DNA from: Planktothricoides sp. SR001
GTDB taxonomy: Bacteria > Cyanobacteriota > Cyanobacteriia > Cyanobacteriales > Laspinemataceae
Length of the DNA stretch: 64,000 bases
Direction: 5' to 3'
NCBI RefSeq assembly: GCF_001276715.1
Contig: NZ_LIUQ01000003.1
Location: 106,334 to 170,333, forward strand
Under the pieces are notes generated by a model, which was not told where the DNA came from, made no database searches, and saw only the letters and a list, made by a program, of their open reading frames with translations. This document shows, piece by piece, positions 34,169 through 44,899 of the stretch. The stretch's first letter is position 1. Each line of letters begins with the position of its first letter. The translations under genes and the position numbers were made by a program.

Positions 34169-37100
34169 ATGTTGTTAACCCTGATTTCAGTGATTACAAT
34201 GGTTAATGAATTTAGAGAGGGTGGTAATAATTTAGCCCCAGTCAACTATAGCAGTTTTCTGCAACAAATTCTGAGAAAATTGCCCGATTATCCTCTGTTT
34301 GGATTATCCGGCGATCGCAAACGGTTGGTGATTCAGATTGACCCTTTGGCCAAGGCTTTGGCTACTACTACTGGGGTGGACAATCCCCTGATTTCTACTC
34401 AAGGGGTGCGTACTGCTACCGTTAATTTTGCCAGAGGTTTTAGCGAACAATTTCCTGGGAAAATTCAGCAAATTCGTTCTTTATTACAGGAACAGTTACA
34501 GCAACAGTTAGCCGGGGCGAACGAACAGTCAGAAACTATCCAGGAATTGCGCGATCGCTTAATCCTGAATAGCTTATCAGACTTACCAATAAAAGACGAA
34601 AAAGACAAACAACTTTTAAACTTATGGCAAGATTTTGCCAAACCATATCCCAACCAGCAAACCCAACAACTGCGGATAGAAACCAACCGTCCGGGCAGTG
34701 AATCAGCCTTAAAATTCCACAAACTCACCATCAACGTTCACCACATCAACCAAGTTCAAGACCAACTCAAACAAGGCATCGAAAACTATATTCTCACTGA
34801 GGTAGACAGTGAAGAAAAACAACAAGACCTTTATGACAATCTCCAAGACGAAATAGAGGATGAATTATCAGATTTTCAAGAACTGCAAAGAATTGTGGAC
34901 ACCGAAACCCTCGGTAAACTGAAAAAATACGCCAAAATCGTCTATTTAGAGCATCTATTATATCACATTCAAACCGCAGACTCCGTAGGGCGAATTTATT
35001 TGCAAGATTTAATTCGGCGTCTGAAGTTACTTGAACAATATATCAACGATACCAGTAAAACCAACGCTGATTATGAAGTCAGCTATGCTGGCTACACCAT
35101 TAACTACAGGGATGTTTTTTCCCGCGCCGAAGCTTTTGACCCCCTGCCTATTATTCCCATTGTTGCCGGAAACTTAGGCGAATACACCGATACAAATAAA
35201 GGAGAAACTCAGTTTATCTGTGGTTTCAAAATGAAACTTAATGGCGCAGTTCAAGCCTACGGTGGTCAACCATCTTTTGACTATCATCTGAATCTAATCG
35301 ATCCCGATAATCTCGAACATAAAGAAAATCTGGCTAACCCCGAAAAAGCTAAATCTTTTGCCGAAAAAGTGTTACGACGGGTTTTACTATACTATTTCAT
35401 CTTTGCCTCTCGCTGCAACCCCCTAGACCCTAACTATGACCCTAACTCCGAACTAGAATACCCAGCCCTAGAAATCTTTCAAACCAGAGTTTTGCCTATT
35501 CTCCAAGGGAATAACGAGGAGCAAAAAAAGACTCTATTTTATGGCATGGTTAAAGGATTCAAGGAATTCAATTTCCGGGAAAAAATTAAACGCTTGGGAG
35601 AATTGCTAAAAAACGGTCTGAAACAACAGACAATTTTACCCACAGGCACTTATCCCATTCAAATTACTGTCAGAAAAGGCATCCTCTCGGACACTGACAG
35701 TATGCCAAACGGAGTCTTTTTTAATGAAGACATCATTAATCCCAAAAAATGCCTGAGATATATTTCCGTTGGGGAAGCAAAGGTAGACCCAGAAGCCCTT
35801 TGTCAAATTCCGGGGACGATTAAAATAGAGGATATCCGTTATTTTACCGCTGAAAGCCGGGAAGAGTTTACCTGGAAATATCAGATTTCCGGGATCAAAG
35901 TTCTGCCGGTACTCTGGACACCTAGTGATACTAAATGTCGCGAAGCATATCGTCATCCAGGATTTCCCAATTCTTTGGTAGTCTTTGCTTACAATAAAGA
36001 TATTTTAGGACCGGCAAAGGCAGATCAGAAAGAGAAACCATTAACCGAAAGCCAGGGATTTACTTATCGATTTGTTTGGACATTGTTGTCTTATATCTGC
36101 TTGGATATATTGCTAGAAAATGCGCCCAATAACTTATTTATTCCCCAAATTCGTCTGCACCTAGGAAACCACAACAATCCGTTACACGCGGAAAAGTTCA
36201 TCGCCAATTTGTCTAAAAGCTTATCTCACTTGTTGCGGGAAAAATATCGCTCTAATTCTCAAGGTTTTCGGATTAATAATCTGAGTAAATTTACTATTGA
36301 TAATGGTTTAGCCTCCTTGTACTCGGTATTGCCCAAAAAGTTTCGCTTTAGCCAAAATTCAGCCCCGCCAACTCTAGATAAATTAGCCATTATCGTAGTT
36401 TCTAGTCGGGAAAGCGACGCTAAGTACGATAACAGAAACCGCCAAAGTCGCAAGGCGAATGTAATCGGAGAAGTCATCACCGTACAACGAACACCAAATG
36501 ACATTATTGTTCTCACTCCTCTGCTGACTTTTTCTGAGAATTATTCTCTGAAAGATTTGTATGGTGAACCGCCAATTTTAATTGATACGGTGAGCAATTT
36601 ATATCGCCAAGGATACCGGCACTTTTTATATATTGCCCAAGCCCCTCATACGAGTACCCTGCATATTACTAAGACCGAACAAGATGAGGGACTGTATTTT
36701 ATGTCTCCTAGTATCATTAATGCTTTGGGGAAAAATCATGGGGATATCAAAATATATCCGGTATTTTTCAATAAGTATTATGTGCGAAAAGTGAAAGACA
36801 TGAAGCAGCAGCAATCTTTGTATGTGCAAGAGACTGCTGAACTGACCCGCTTATCCCAAGACCCCCAACAGCAAGCGGTGGTATTTTTTAACTTGTTTAA
36901 TGGCATTTCCGTGAAGGGCAAAGATGCAGACGATCGCTTTTATAATGGGGTAATGTCTTATTCCACTTTACTAGGCAAGTTCTATCCGGGAGTATTGGAT
37001 GACCAAAATATCCGCCAGGATTTAATTTATCAAAGTCCGCTGAAAAATGATATTTTGCAATACCTGACTCTTTTTCACTTTTCCCGCTTTGAGAAAAATC

Positions 37101-37255
37101 AGAATATGTGCATCAAGTTAGACCCTTATGATAATTTAATTGGGGAAGAGTCAGTGGGCGCTTTGTCTATTTTTCCCCAAATGTCCCCTGGAGTTGACTT
37201 TAATTCTTTGGCGTTTTTAACGGAAGTGAAGAAAGTGCTAAATGTGCGGGTTTAG
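34169..37255 (+). CDS. Large unrecognised protein, candidate effector of a helicase-linked module
   Basis: I do not recognise this 1028-residue protein. The N-terminal 290 residues are helical and charged (LQEQLQQQLAG, EEKQQDLYDNLQDEIEDEL). A central beta-rich part (about 300-640) follows. The C-terminal third has alternating strand-like segments: LAIIVVSSRESD, NVIGEVITVQR, IIVLTPLLTF, YRHFLYIAQAPHTS, IKIYPVFFNKYYV. The order hints at a Rossmann- or RNase-H/PIWI-like core, which is speculation. No signal peptide or membrane segment. Starts at 34169 (ATG, with GGAGG too close), TTG 34172 or ATG 34199 are all possible. The 38419-42270 helicase follows 1.16 kb later on the same strand, and an HNH pair lies between on the other strand. 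The size, accessory setting and helicase neighbour suggest a defence-type system. Confidence 0.75.
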   Translation: MLLTLISVITMVNEFREGGNNLAPVNYSSFLQQILRKLPDYPLFGLSGDRKRLVIQIDPLAKALATTTGVDNPLISTQGVRTATVNFARGFSEQFPGKIQQIRSLLQEQLQQQLAGANEQSETIQELRDRLILNSLSDLPIKDEKDKQLLNLWQDFAKPYPNQQTQQLRIETNRPGSESALKFHKLTINVHHINQVQDQLKQGIENYILTEVDSEEKQQDLYDNLQDEIEDELSDFQELQRIVDTETLGKLKKYAKIVYLEHLLYHIQTADSVGRIYLQDLIRRLKLLEQYINDTSKTNADYEVSYAGYTINYRDVFSRAEAFDPLPIIPIVAGNLGEYTDTNKGETQFICGFKMKLNGAVQAYGGQPSFDYHLNLIDPDNLEHKENLANPEKAKSFAEKVLRRVLLYYFIFASRCNPLDPNYDPNSELEYPALEIFQTRVLPILQGNNEEQKKTLFYGMVKGFKEFNFREKIKRLGELLKNGLKQQTILPTGTYPIQITVRKGILSDTDSMPNGVFFNEDIINPKKCLRYISVGEAKVDPEALCQIPGTIKIEDIRYFTAESREEFTWKYQISGIKVLPVLWTPSDTKCREAYRHPGFPNSLVVFAYNKDILGPAKADQKEKPLTESQGFTYRFVWTLLSYICLDILLENAPNNLFIPQIRLHLGNHNNPLHAEKFIANLSKSLSHLLREKYRSNSQGFRINNLSKFTIDNGLASLYSVLPKKFRFSQNSAPPTLDKLAIIVVSSRESDAKYDNRNRQSRKANVIGEVITVQRTPNDIIVLTPLLTFSENYSLKDLYGEPPILIDTVSNLYRQGYRHFLYIAQAPHTSTLHITKTEQDEGLYFMSPSIINALGKNHGDIKIYPVFFNKYYVRKVKDMKQQQSLYVQETAELTRLSQDPQQQAVVFFNLFNGISVKGKDADDRFYNGVMSYSTLLGKFYPGVLDDQNIRQDLIYQSPLKNDILQYLTLFHFSRFEKNQNMCIKLDPYDNLIGEESVGALSIFPQMSPGVDFNSLAFLTEVKKVLNVRV

Positions 37256-37276
37256 CCAATTTTGAAATTTTAGACA

Positions 37277-37300
37277 CTACCCCCGCGAATTCGGGGGTAG
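37277..37300 (+). terminator. Hairpin after the 1028-residue gene
   Basis: CTACCCCCG and CGGGGGTAG (9 bp, six-base loop) start 22 bases after the stop codon. There is only a weak T-tract (TTCTAGG). It lies between convergent genes. Confidence 0.5.
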
Positions 37301-37351
37301 TTCTAGGAAAAGAAAACAAACATTTGCTGGAAAAATATTTAGTTTCTATAA

Positions 37352-37786
37352 TCATTTGGACTCTGATGGAGGATGTTCGCCCATTTTATATAAGATACGT
37401 CGCAAATTTACTAAACCTTCTCGATTTAAACGTAGAGATTCAACGGTGCTGCGTCCGGTGGCTGTTAAACCCAAAATTAAAGTATAATCTTCATTCCAGG
37501 CAAAGTGATCTAACCATCGTTGCTCTCTGGGATTAAACAAGGGAAATATTTTTCCTGTAACAGGATCTAGCGCTTCTGTTTTATTATATTTGTGATTATT
37601 ACAACCTTGGCAAGCTAAAGCCAAGTTATCTAATGTACTTTGACCTTCTTTACTCGTTGGTTGGATATGTTCCACGGAAAATCCTTGGGTAGCAAAACGG
37701 GCTTGACTGCGACAATATTCACAGCAACCTTTAGCGCGTTCTATAACTGCCTGTTTTTGTTGAACTGTAACTTGTTGCTTAGGCAT
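37352..37786 (-). CDS. HNH endonuclease
   Basis: A 144-residue HNH nuclease: zinc-ribbon Cys pairs CCEYCRSQ and CQGCNNHK, the catalytic VEHIQP, and LALACQGCNNHKYNK with the Asn/His of the fold. The C-terminal half (FPLFNPREQRWLDHF, TGRSTVESLRLNREG) is typical of a cyanobacterial HNH subfamily. Its start overlaps the end of the upstream gene by eight bases, so the two are translationally coupled. It may act on its own (nuclease with a small partner) or belong to the flanking helicase module. Confidence 0.9.
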   Translation of the reverse strand: MPKQQVTVQQKQAVIERAKGCCEYCRSQARFATQGFSVEHIQPTSKEGQSTLDNLALACQGCNNHKYNKTEALDPVTGKIFPLFNPREQRWLDHFAWNEDYTLILGLTATGRSTVESLRLNREGLVNLRRILYKMGEHPPSESK

Positions 37787-38180
37787 AATCTTGCGTTTTT
37801 ATCCCTAATTGTTCCATCAAAGCAGTTATGGAAATTTTCCGATGAATTGCTAATTCCGCCAGAGATTCTACTCTTTTTGCTTCTAGAGATTCTACCGTGT
37901 CGGTAAGGCGCAATAATTCGCTATATTCATCACTGGTCAGAGTCTCGCTGCGCCGTTTGACAATTAAGTCTTGATAGCGTTGTTGAATGTCAGGAGGTAA
38001 ACCTTGATTAATTTGTAGTAATAGTTCAGCTTCATTTTTGGACAGCCTTGGCGCTTTTTTTTGGGACTGTACCGCGATCGCCCGCGAGACAAATTGTTCC
38101 AATTCAGGTAAACTTAACTGTTCGATCGCATTGAGTAATTCCTCGAAGGATAACTCGGCGGCTACTTTCACTGTTGACAT
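37779..38180 (-). CDS. Small partner protein coupled to the HNH nuclease
   Basis: A 133-residue helical protein (ELSFEELLNAIEQLSLPELE, LSKNEAELLLQINQGLPPD, ALMEQLGIKTQDYA). Proteins like this, as I recall them, often sit directly upstream of HNH nucleases in cyanobacteria and are likely to be their regulators or antitoxins; no biochemical role is known to me. It overlaps the HNH start by eight bases. It is divergent from the helicase gene, sharing a 238-bp control region. Confidence 0.75.
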   Translation of the reverse strand: MSTVKVAAELSFEELLNAIEQLSLPELEQFVSRAIAVQSQKKAPRLSKNEAELLLQINQGLPPDIQQRYQDLIVKRRSETLTSDEYSELLRLTDTVESLEAKRVESLAELAIHRKISITALMEQLGIKTQDYA

Positions 38181-38356
38181 ATATTGCTAGATTTGAAAAT
38201 TGCTTGGATCTTATTTTAATATTAATACTTATTATAGCATAGCTTTGACTGATTTTTGCTCTGTAGCAGATATTTCTTACAGGAAAAGCATGATTGGCAG
38301 TTAACTTTCGTTTGTTTACCAAATATTTAACCATTTAACCAATTTTTTTATATGCT

Positions 38357-38384
38357 TTGGCTCTATACATTTATGGGATATAAT
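38357..38384 (+). promoter_or_regulatory. Candidate sigma-70-type promoter of the helicase gene
   Basis: TTGGCT (38357-38362) and TATAAT (38379-38384) with a 16-bp spacer end 34 bp before the ATG at 38419. The -10 matches consensus perfectly. It implies the helicase has its own transcript, rather than being read from the 34169 gene. Confidence 0.5.
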
Positions 38385-38418
38385 GAATAAAAATTAACCA
38401 CTAATTTATCATAAAACG

Positions 38419-41400
38419 ATGACGATCGCAGAAAATCTCGGACGATTATTTGAAGTAGGCTTTAATCTGGGGATTCTGGCTTATATAGAACACCAGCAAA
38501 TCCCGCACCATTTTGGCGATTTATATCGCCACGATCTAGAACAGCTTAAGTTACCGAAAATAGTGCAGAAGATGATTGACTCTGATAGTCTGATTAGTGA
38601 CTTGAATATTCAAATTGTGGAAAAATGGAGTCAGTATTTTCTCAAAAAAGGTTTTTTAGGTGGTTTAAATTTTTTCCGGGAATATTTGCAAGCGACGGGA
38701 TGGAGTCCCCAAGGGCGCCGCAAAACCCAAGATTTAGAAATTCTATATTATCAGTGTAGCTTTTGCAATAATAACAGTATGCAAAGCTATGAAAAGAGCG
38801 ATCGCCAAGAATTTACCGATCTATTATCTCAGTTTGGTGAATTAGAAAATATCGATGCTTTAATTAGCCAATATTCCGGGAAAGGAGAATTTTTGCAAGG
38901 GGATACTTTGCTGCTGTTGCGTTATAAAAATCAATACCGGATTCTCTGTGTGGATTTATCTACATTTTCCGTAAAATCTGCCGCTGATTTAGCCCCCCTT
39001 GATGATGTGGAAGTGTTACGGCGAATGTTGATGACCGAAATTAAGTATATTCGCTCAAAAAGTGTGTTTTCTAAGCTGCGAATTGATACGGGAAATTCTG
39101 AATATCTCAGAGGTGATTTTTCTAAAGATTTAGCCCAATATTTTACCGCTTTTAAACGCAAGGATAAGGAAACTGCTAAGTTGATTCAAGCGGGTTCATA
39201 TATCCATAGTTTTTATGGCTTTTTACAGAAACAGGGACAAAAACATCAGATATTGCCCGATGATGCGGATGTGGTGTTTAATGTGGTGGGATACAGCGAT
39301 CGCCACCTAAGTACCCTATCCCTTCGCCCTGAAAATTTGGATATTTTGGCCACCTTTGCCCAGATTTATAAACATGAACCAAAACACCAAGAAATTCAAA
39401 ATGCCCGTCGGAAAGTTTTGCAGTTAATTCAACGCAATGCCGCTAAGAGTTTTATCGATGGCAAACAGTTGATTCAGGAGTTATCCACTAAACCCCTGGA
39501 AGCGTCAATTAATTCTATTACTAAGATAACTCATACAGAAAAAATTGATAATTTTTTTAATTCTTTGGGTATTATACCCGATGAGTTAGCTACTCAGCTA
39601 AATGTCACCCCAGGGGCAACTCTGAGAAATGCCCATGCTGAACTAATTCAACAAGCTTTATTATCTGACAATACTTATATTTTTTTAACCGGAAATCCGG
39701 GGATTGGCAAGACAACCGCGATCGCCAATTTCTTGAAAAGCCGTAAAGACCAAGACGGTGACGATGGTTACTTATTCCTTTATGTCAGTCCCCGGAAACA
39801 AGTTAACCTAGATTTGATTGAAAAGTTTAAAAGCGATCGCCGCGATTCCATTTCCGGATCCGCTGCGCGGAATCGCCCCACAGAAAATCCGGGCAAATTA
39901 TCAGATTCTCGGATATTTGCGATTAACAGTAACTCAGCAATAATCAAGGATAACTTAGGTCGTCCCACGGTGCAATATTATTCTGATGCACGTCAAGATA
40001 ATTTTCGCCTTAAACAAGTTGATTTTATCAACGCTGCGGCTATTTCTTCTGAAGATAGCCGTTTAAGCGATCGCCGTTCTCAGAAACGCTTACACCAAAT
40101 TGCCGATGACCAAATTCGCGATCGCGGGGAAAAGAAAGCCGGAGTTTTGTTTAGTCTTTGCGAAGGCATTCATAGCTTAATCAATGAACAGATATCCAAC
40201 CAAATCGTCGCCACGGTTTCCATTCAATCATTGCGAGTAAATCCCCCAAGAGAACCAGGGCAGCAAAACTTCACTCCAGCGGTGGATACTTTACGCCATT
40301 TGGACAATATTTTTAAAGGGGCATACAACTCACGGGATAAGAAAGTAATTCCCGAAAAGATGCGGGAAATTGCCCAGCGAATTAAGCATATATTTATAAT
40401 GATTGATGAAATCACCGGGGATGATAGCGGGGCTAATTTTCTTAAAGGCATCAGCCAATTTTTAACCAAATTTAAATTAACTGAATATGGGTTTAATGTT
40501 AAAATAATTGTGGCCGATGCGTCGATTGTGGAAAAGGAAGTAATTACCCAACATCTTGCCCAAACTACCCCAGAACCGGATAAGATTTATTTTCGGATGG
40601 CCAAACAAGCAGCAGCCCCTTTATCGGTGCAGAATTTTGTGTTTAATAAGCGACAAGCGAAAGTGCTCCGCACCGCTGACGCGATCGCAATTAATGCCAA
40701 CTCTTACCCCGCTAGTTGCTTAAACATTACTTATCAATTATTTATCCAATGTGTCAAATTCGATCCCAACCCATTAAAAGATAAAACTAATCAACTCGGT
40801 CAAGCCGTCCAAAGTCAGATTAATGCCGACATTCAACGGTTATTAGATGACGCCAACTGCGGCCAAATATTAGTCTATATTCAAGACAAAAAACGCTTAG
40901 AAGAACTGATTACCAAAATTCGCCAAAATCGGGGAGAATTTACCCCGAATACGGATTACCTAGAAATTCACGCTAACCTATCAGAAGCGGATAAGCAGAA
41001 AATTAGCCAATATAAGCAAGATGCCAAGGTTGTTTTTATGACTTCTTCGGCTAGTCGCGGCTTATCTTTTCCCAAGGCAACTCATATCCTGGTAGAAATT
41101 CCTCGGTTTCAAATTGAACGTAATTTAATGGAAGTAATTCAGGTAATTTATCGGGCAAGAGGTGAATATTTAGAAAATGGGGTAAAGCAAACTATTGACA
41201 CTCAAGAAAAACAGCTAATATTTTATTTATCAGAAACAGCAGTTTATTATCCTGATGCTAACGATATTTCCGACTTAATAATACCCATTCAGGAAAGTAT
41301 CTTAAATTTGTTGAATATTTTGATTATTCTCAAGCTATCGATTATGACTCGAATTGTCGGGTCGGGGCAGTTGGGTCGGAAACAGGTAATGATGATTCCC

Positions 41401-42270
41401 ATTGGCGGAAAATCCGTTGCCGCAGCAGGCGCTACTTTTACCAGTCTTATGACTAATTTAATCCGGGAAATGAAGAACGAACACCGTCGCAAACCGAGTC
41501 ATAAAAACCTAGAAGAAGTTTATCAAAGCTTACAACAGATTCTCAGTCGGGCTGAGTTTATCTTGAATGAGGATCTCGATCTGGTTGACCCAGTGAAAAA
41601 CCAGGTATCTTCTTATTTACAATTGCGAGAAAAGTTTAACAGTAATTTTGCTAAGTTATGCCAACGACTAGATAATTTATTGGCCTTGGGTAATATAGAA
41701 CCCGGTATCCTCACGGGTAATTTATTGGTGGTACAAATTAACCAAAAACTTGAAGAAACTTATCAAATTCGTCTGGAAGAACAGATTAGACGATATGCCA
41801 CTAAAGACCTGGTAGAAAAAATGTGGGCAATTAGCAAAAGTAACCAGTATCCCGATAATTTGCGATCGCAGATTCGGGATGGGGCAATGGAGTTAGTAAA
41901 TTTACTGCGCGGGGATATTAATAAAACCCAATGGTTTGAACTGACCAGCCAGAATTCCGATCAATATTATGCCCTGCCCCTGTTTGTGTTCATTAGTGGG
42001 GAAACCCTCCGGGAATATTTTAAAAGTCAGCCAGAAGAGGAAGCAGAACGCGAGTTTCGCAGCCTACTTTCTCGCTACGTCCATTCTCTTTATCCCGCTT
42101 ATAATACTCTACCCATTGGTCGGCAATATGCAGAGTTCCCTTTTTTGATTTTTCGCAGTTATAGTTTAGCGGAAATGCGGGTGAATATGTTCAGCGATCG
42201 CTATTTGTTAAATTCCCATGAATTAAACGCGGTCAATTTAATTTTATCCAAAGATGAGGCCAACAGTTAA
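38419..42270 (+). CDS. Superfamily-2-type helicase/ATPase, 1283 residues
   Basis: A very large ATPase. The N-terminal 400 residues are unrecognised; GDTLLLLRYKNQYRILCVDL followed by a TEIKYI motif might be a degenerate nuclease-like fold (speculative). Walker A GNPGIGKT is at 425-432, a motif-Ia-like FLYVSPRKQV near 452, a 230-residue insertion, and Walker B MIDE at 661-664 (IFIMIDEITG). The second RecA lobe has ASRGLSF at 878-884 (motif V) and QVIYRARG at 908-915 (motif VI arginines). The last 350 residues are helical and unassigned. This is a full SF2-type motor. Together with the 1028-residue gene upstream and the HNH pair between, it looks like a nucleic-acid-processing or defence system. 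I cannot assign a known family. Confidence 0.8.
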   Translation: MTIAENLGRLFEVGFNLGILAYIEHQQIPHHFGDLYRHDLEQLKLPKIVQKMIDSDSLISDLNIQIVEKWSQYFLKKGFLGGLNFFREYLQATGWSPQGRRKTQDLEILYYQCSFCNNNSMQSYEKSDRQEFTDLLSQFGELENIDALISQYSGKGEFLQGDTLLLLRYKNQYRILCVDLSTFSVKSAADLAPLDDVEVLRRMLMTEIKYIRSKSVFSKLRIDTGNSEYLRGDFSKDLAQYFTAFKRKDKETAKLIQAGSYIHSFYGFLQKQGQKHQILPDDADVVFNVVGYSDRHLSTLSLRPENLDILATFAQIYKHEPKHQEIQNARRKVLQLIQRNAAKSFIDGKQLIQELSTKPLEASINSITKITHTEKIDNFFNSLGIIPDELATQLNVTPGATLRNAHAELIQQALLSDNTYIFLTGNPGIGKTTAIANFLKSRKDQDGDDGYLFLYVSPRKQVNLDLIEKFKSDRRDSISGSAARNRPTENPGKLSDSRIFAINSNSAIIKDNLGRPTVQYYSDARQDNFRLKQVDFINAAAISSEDSRLSDRRSQKRLHQIADDQIRDRGEKKAGVLFSLCEGIHSLINEQISNQIVATVSIQSLRVNPPREPGQQNFTPAVDTLRHLDNIFKGAYNSRDKKVIPEKMREIAQRIKHIFIMIDEITGDDSGANFLKGISQFLTKFKLTEYGFNVKIIVADASIVEKEVITQHLAQTTPEPDKIYFRMAKQAAAPLSVQNFVFNKRQAKVLRTADAIAINANSYPASCLNITYQLFIQCVKFDPNPLKDKTNQLGQAVQSQINADIQRLLDDANCGQILVYIQDKKRLEELITKIRQNRGEFTPNTDYLEIHANLSEADKQKISQYKQDAKVVFMTSSASRGLSFPKATHILVEIPRFQIERNLMEVIQVIYRARGEYLENGVKQTIDTQEKQLIFYLSETAVYYPDANDISDLIIPIQESILNLLNILIILKLSIMTRIVGSGQLGRKQVMMIPIGGKSVAAAGATFTSLMTNLIREMKNEHRRKPSHKNLEEVYQSLQQILSRAEFILNEDLDLVDPVKNQVSSYLQLREKFNSNFAKLCQRLDNLLALGNIEPGILTGNLLVVQINQKLEETYQIRLEEQIRRYATKDLVEKMWAISKSNQYPDNLRSQIRDGAMELVNLLRGDINKTQWFELTSQNSDQYYALPLFVFISGETLREYFKSQPEEEAEREFRSLLSRYVHSLYPAYNTLPIGRQYAEFPFLIFRSYSLAEMRVNMFSDRYLLNSHELNAVNLILSKDEANS

Positions 42271-42422
42271 TCAAGCAAATAAACGTCGCCCTTAACCACC
42301 ACAGAACCCTGGTTGCGGTCAATTATTAAAAATGAAAATTCAGCATAAATGGTGAAAAAATCATAAAACCCTGAAAAAATGGCGATCGCGATCGGATATT
42401 ATAAGGTAAAAGTCGAAATTTT

Positions 42423-44130
<1,708 letters not shown>

Positions 44131-44311
44131 AATCCGCATACAAATCCGCATACAAATCCTCAGAAAAATCAGCATAAAACAGAGGATTTGCAGGCAGATA
44201 ATGTCAGCGATCGCCTGCATGAACTAGAGGATTCTTCCGTAGGATTAATTCCTACAACAGGCAGTTATAAAAATCACCCAAATCCAGGGGAAGTGCGAGT
44301 GAGGAGGCTTT

Positions 44312-44737
44312 GTGGCGTACTGGGTCAAAATTATCTACGATCGGGAGACTTATGTGATTGATCTCGATCGGATTGGCGCTTTTTCTGTGTCTTCTAATCA
44401 CAAAATAACTTTTTGGTTACCTGATGGAGGTGTATCGATTTGCATTCATCCCCAAAGTAATGCAGAGTCATATCAAAAGGTATTGAATTACCTAGAAAAA
44501 ATCCACCACAAAACCACTGTAAGTGCCGATTGGATTAAGTTTCATTACGACCGAGAAGAATACTTGCTCGATCTCAACCGGATCAGCGCTTTTTCTCAAG
44601 ACCCAAACACTCACAAAATCTCCTTTTGGTTGCCTGATAATGGCACAAAGATGATTTTACATCCTCATAGCAATGCGGATGCCCACGGCAAAGTCCTAGA
44701 GTATATTGAAAGAAAAACTGGCTACTATTTAAAGTAA
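44312..44737 (+). CDS. Internally duplicated small protein of unknown function
   Basis: A 141-residue protein made of two copies of a roughly 70-residue domain. Each copy has the pattern YDRE.Y..DL.RI.AFS, then I.FWLPD.G, then HP.SNA....KVL.Y, and they are about 45 percent identical to each other. I know no named family. It is predicted soluble and beta-rich with a terminal helix per repeat. The GTG start is supported by GAGGAGG five bases upstream. It is separated from pyrG by about 180 bp, so co-transcription is possible. Confidence 0.7.
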   Translation: MAYWVKIIYDRETYVIDLDRIGAFSVSSNHKITFWLPDGGVSICIHPQSNAESYQKVLNYLEKIHHKTTVSADWIKFHYDREEYLLDLNRISAFSQDPNTHKISFWLPDNGTKMILHPHSNADAHGKVLEYIERKTGYYLK

Positions 44738-44899
44738 AAAATTTCCTATAGGGGCGGGCTTAAAACCCGCCTTTGTGTCCCTCTGTGTCTTTGTGGTGCA
44801 AATCTTCTCCTTTTCTCCCATAAATATGCTTAACCAACTCCTGGCAAATTAACCGCCAAAAGAACCCCCAAATTAGTAACACCAAAATTAGCCAACTAA

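Noticed and set aside
34169-37255. Firm assignment as pPIWI-RE or Argonaute
   Set aside because: Only a pattern of strands suggests it; I cannot identify catalytic residues or the family signature, so I leave the protein unnamed.
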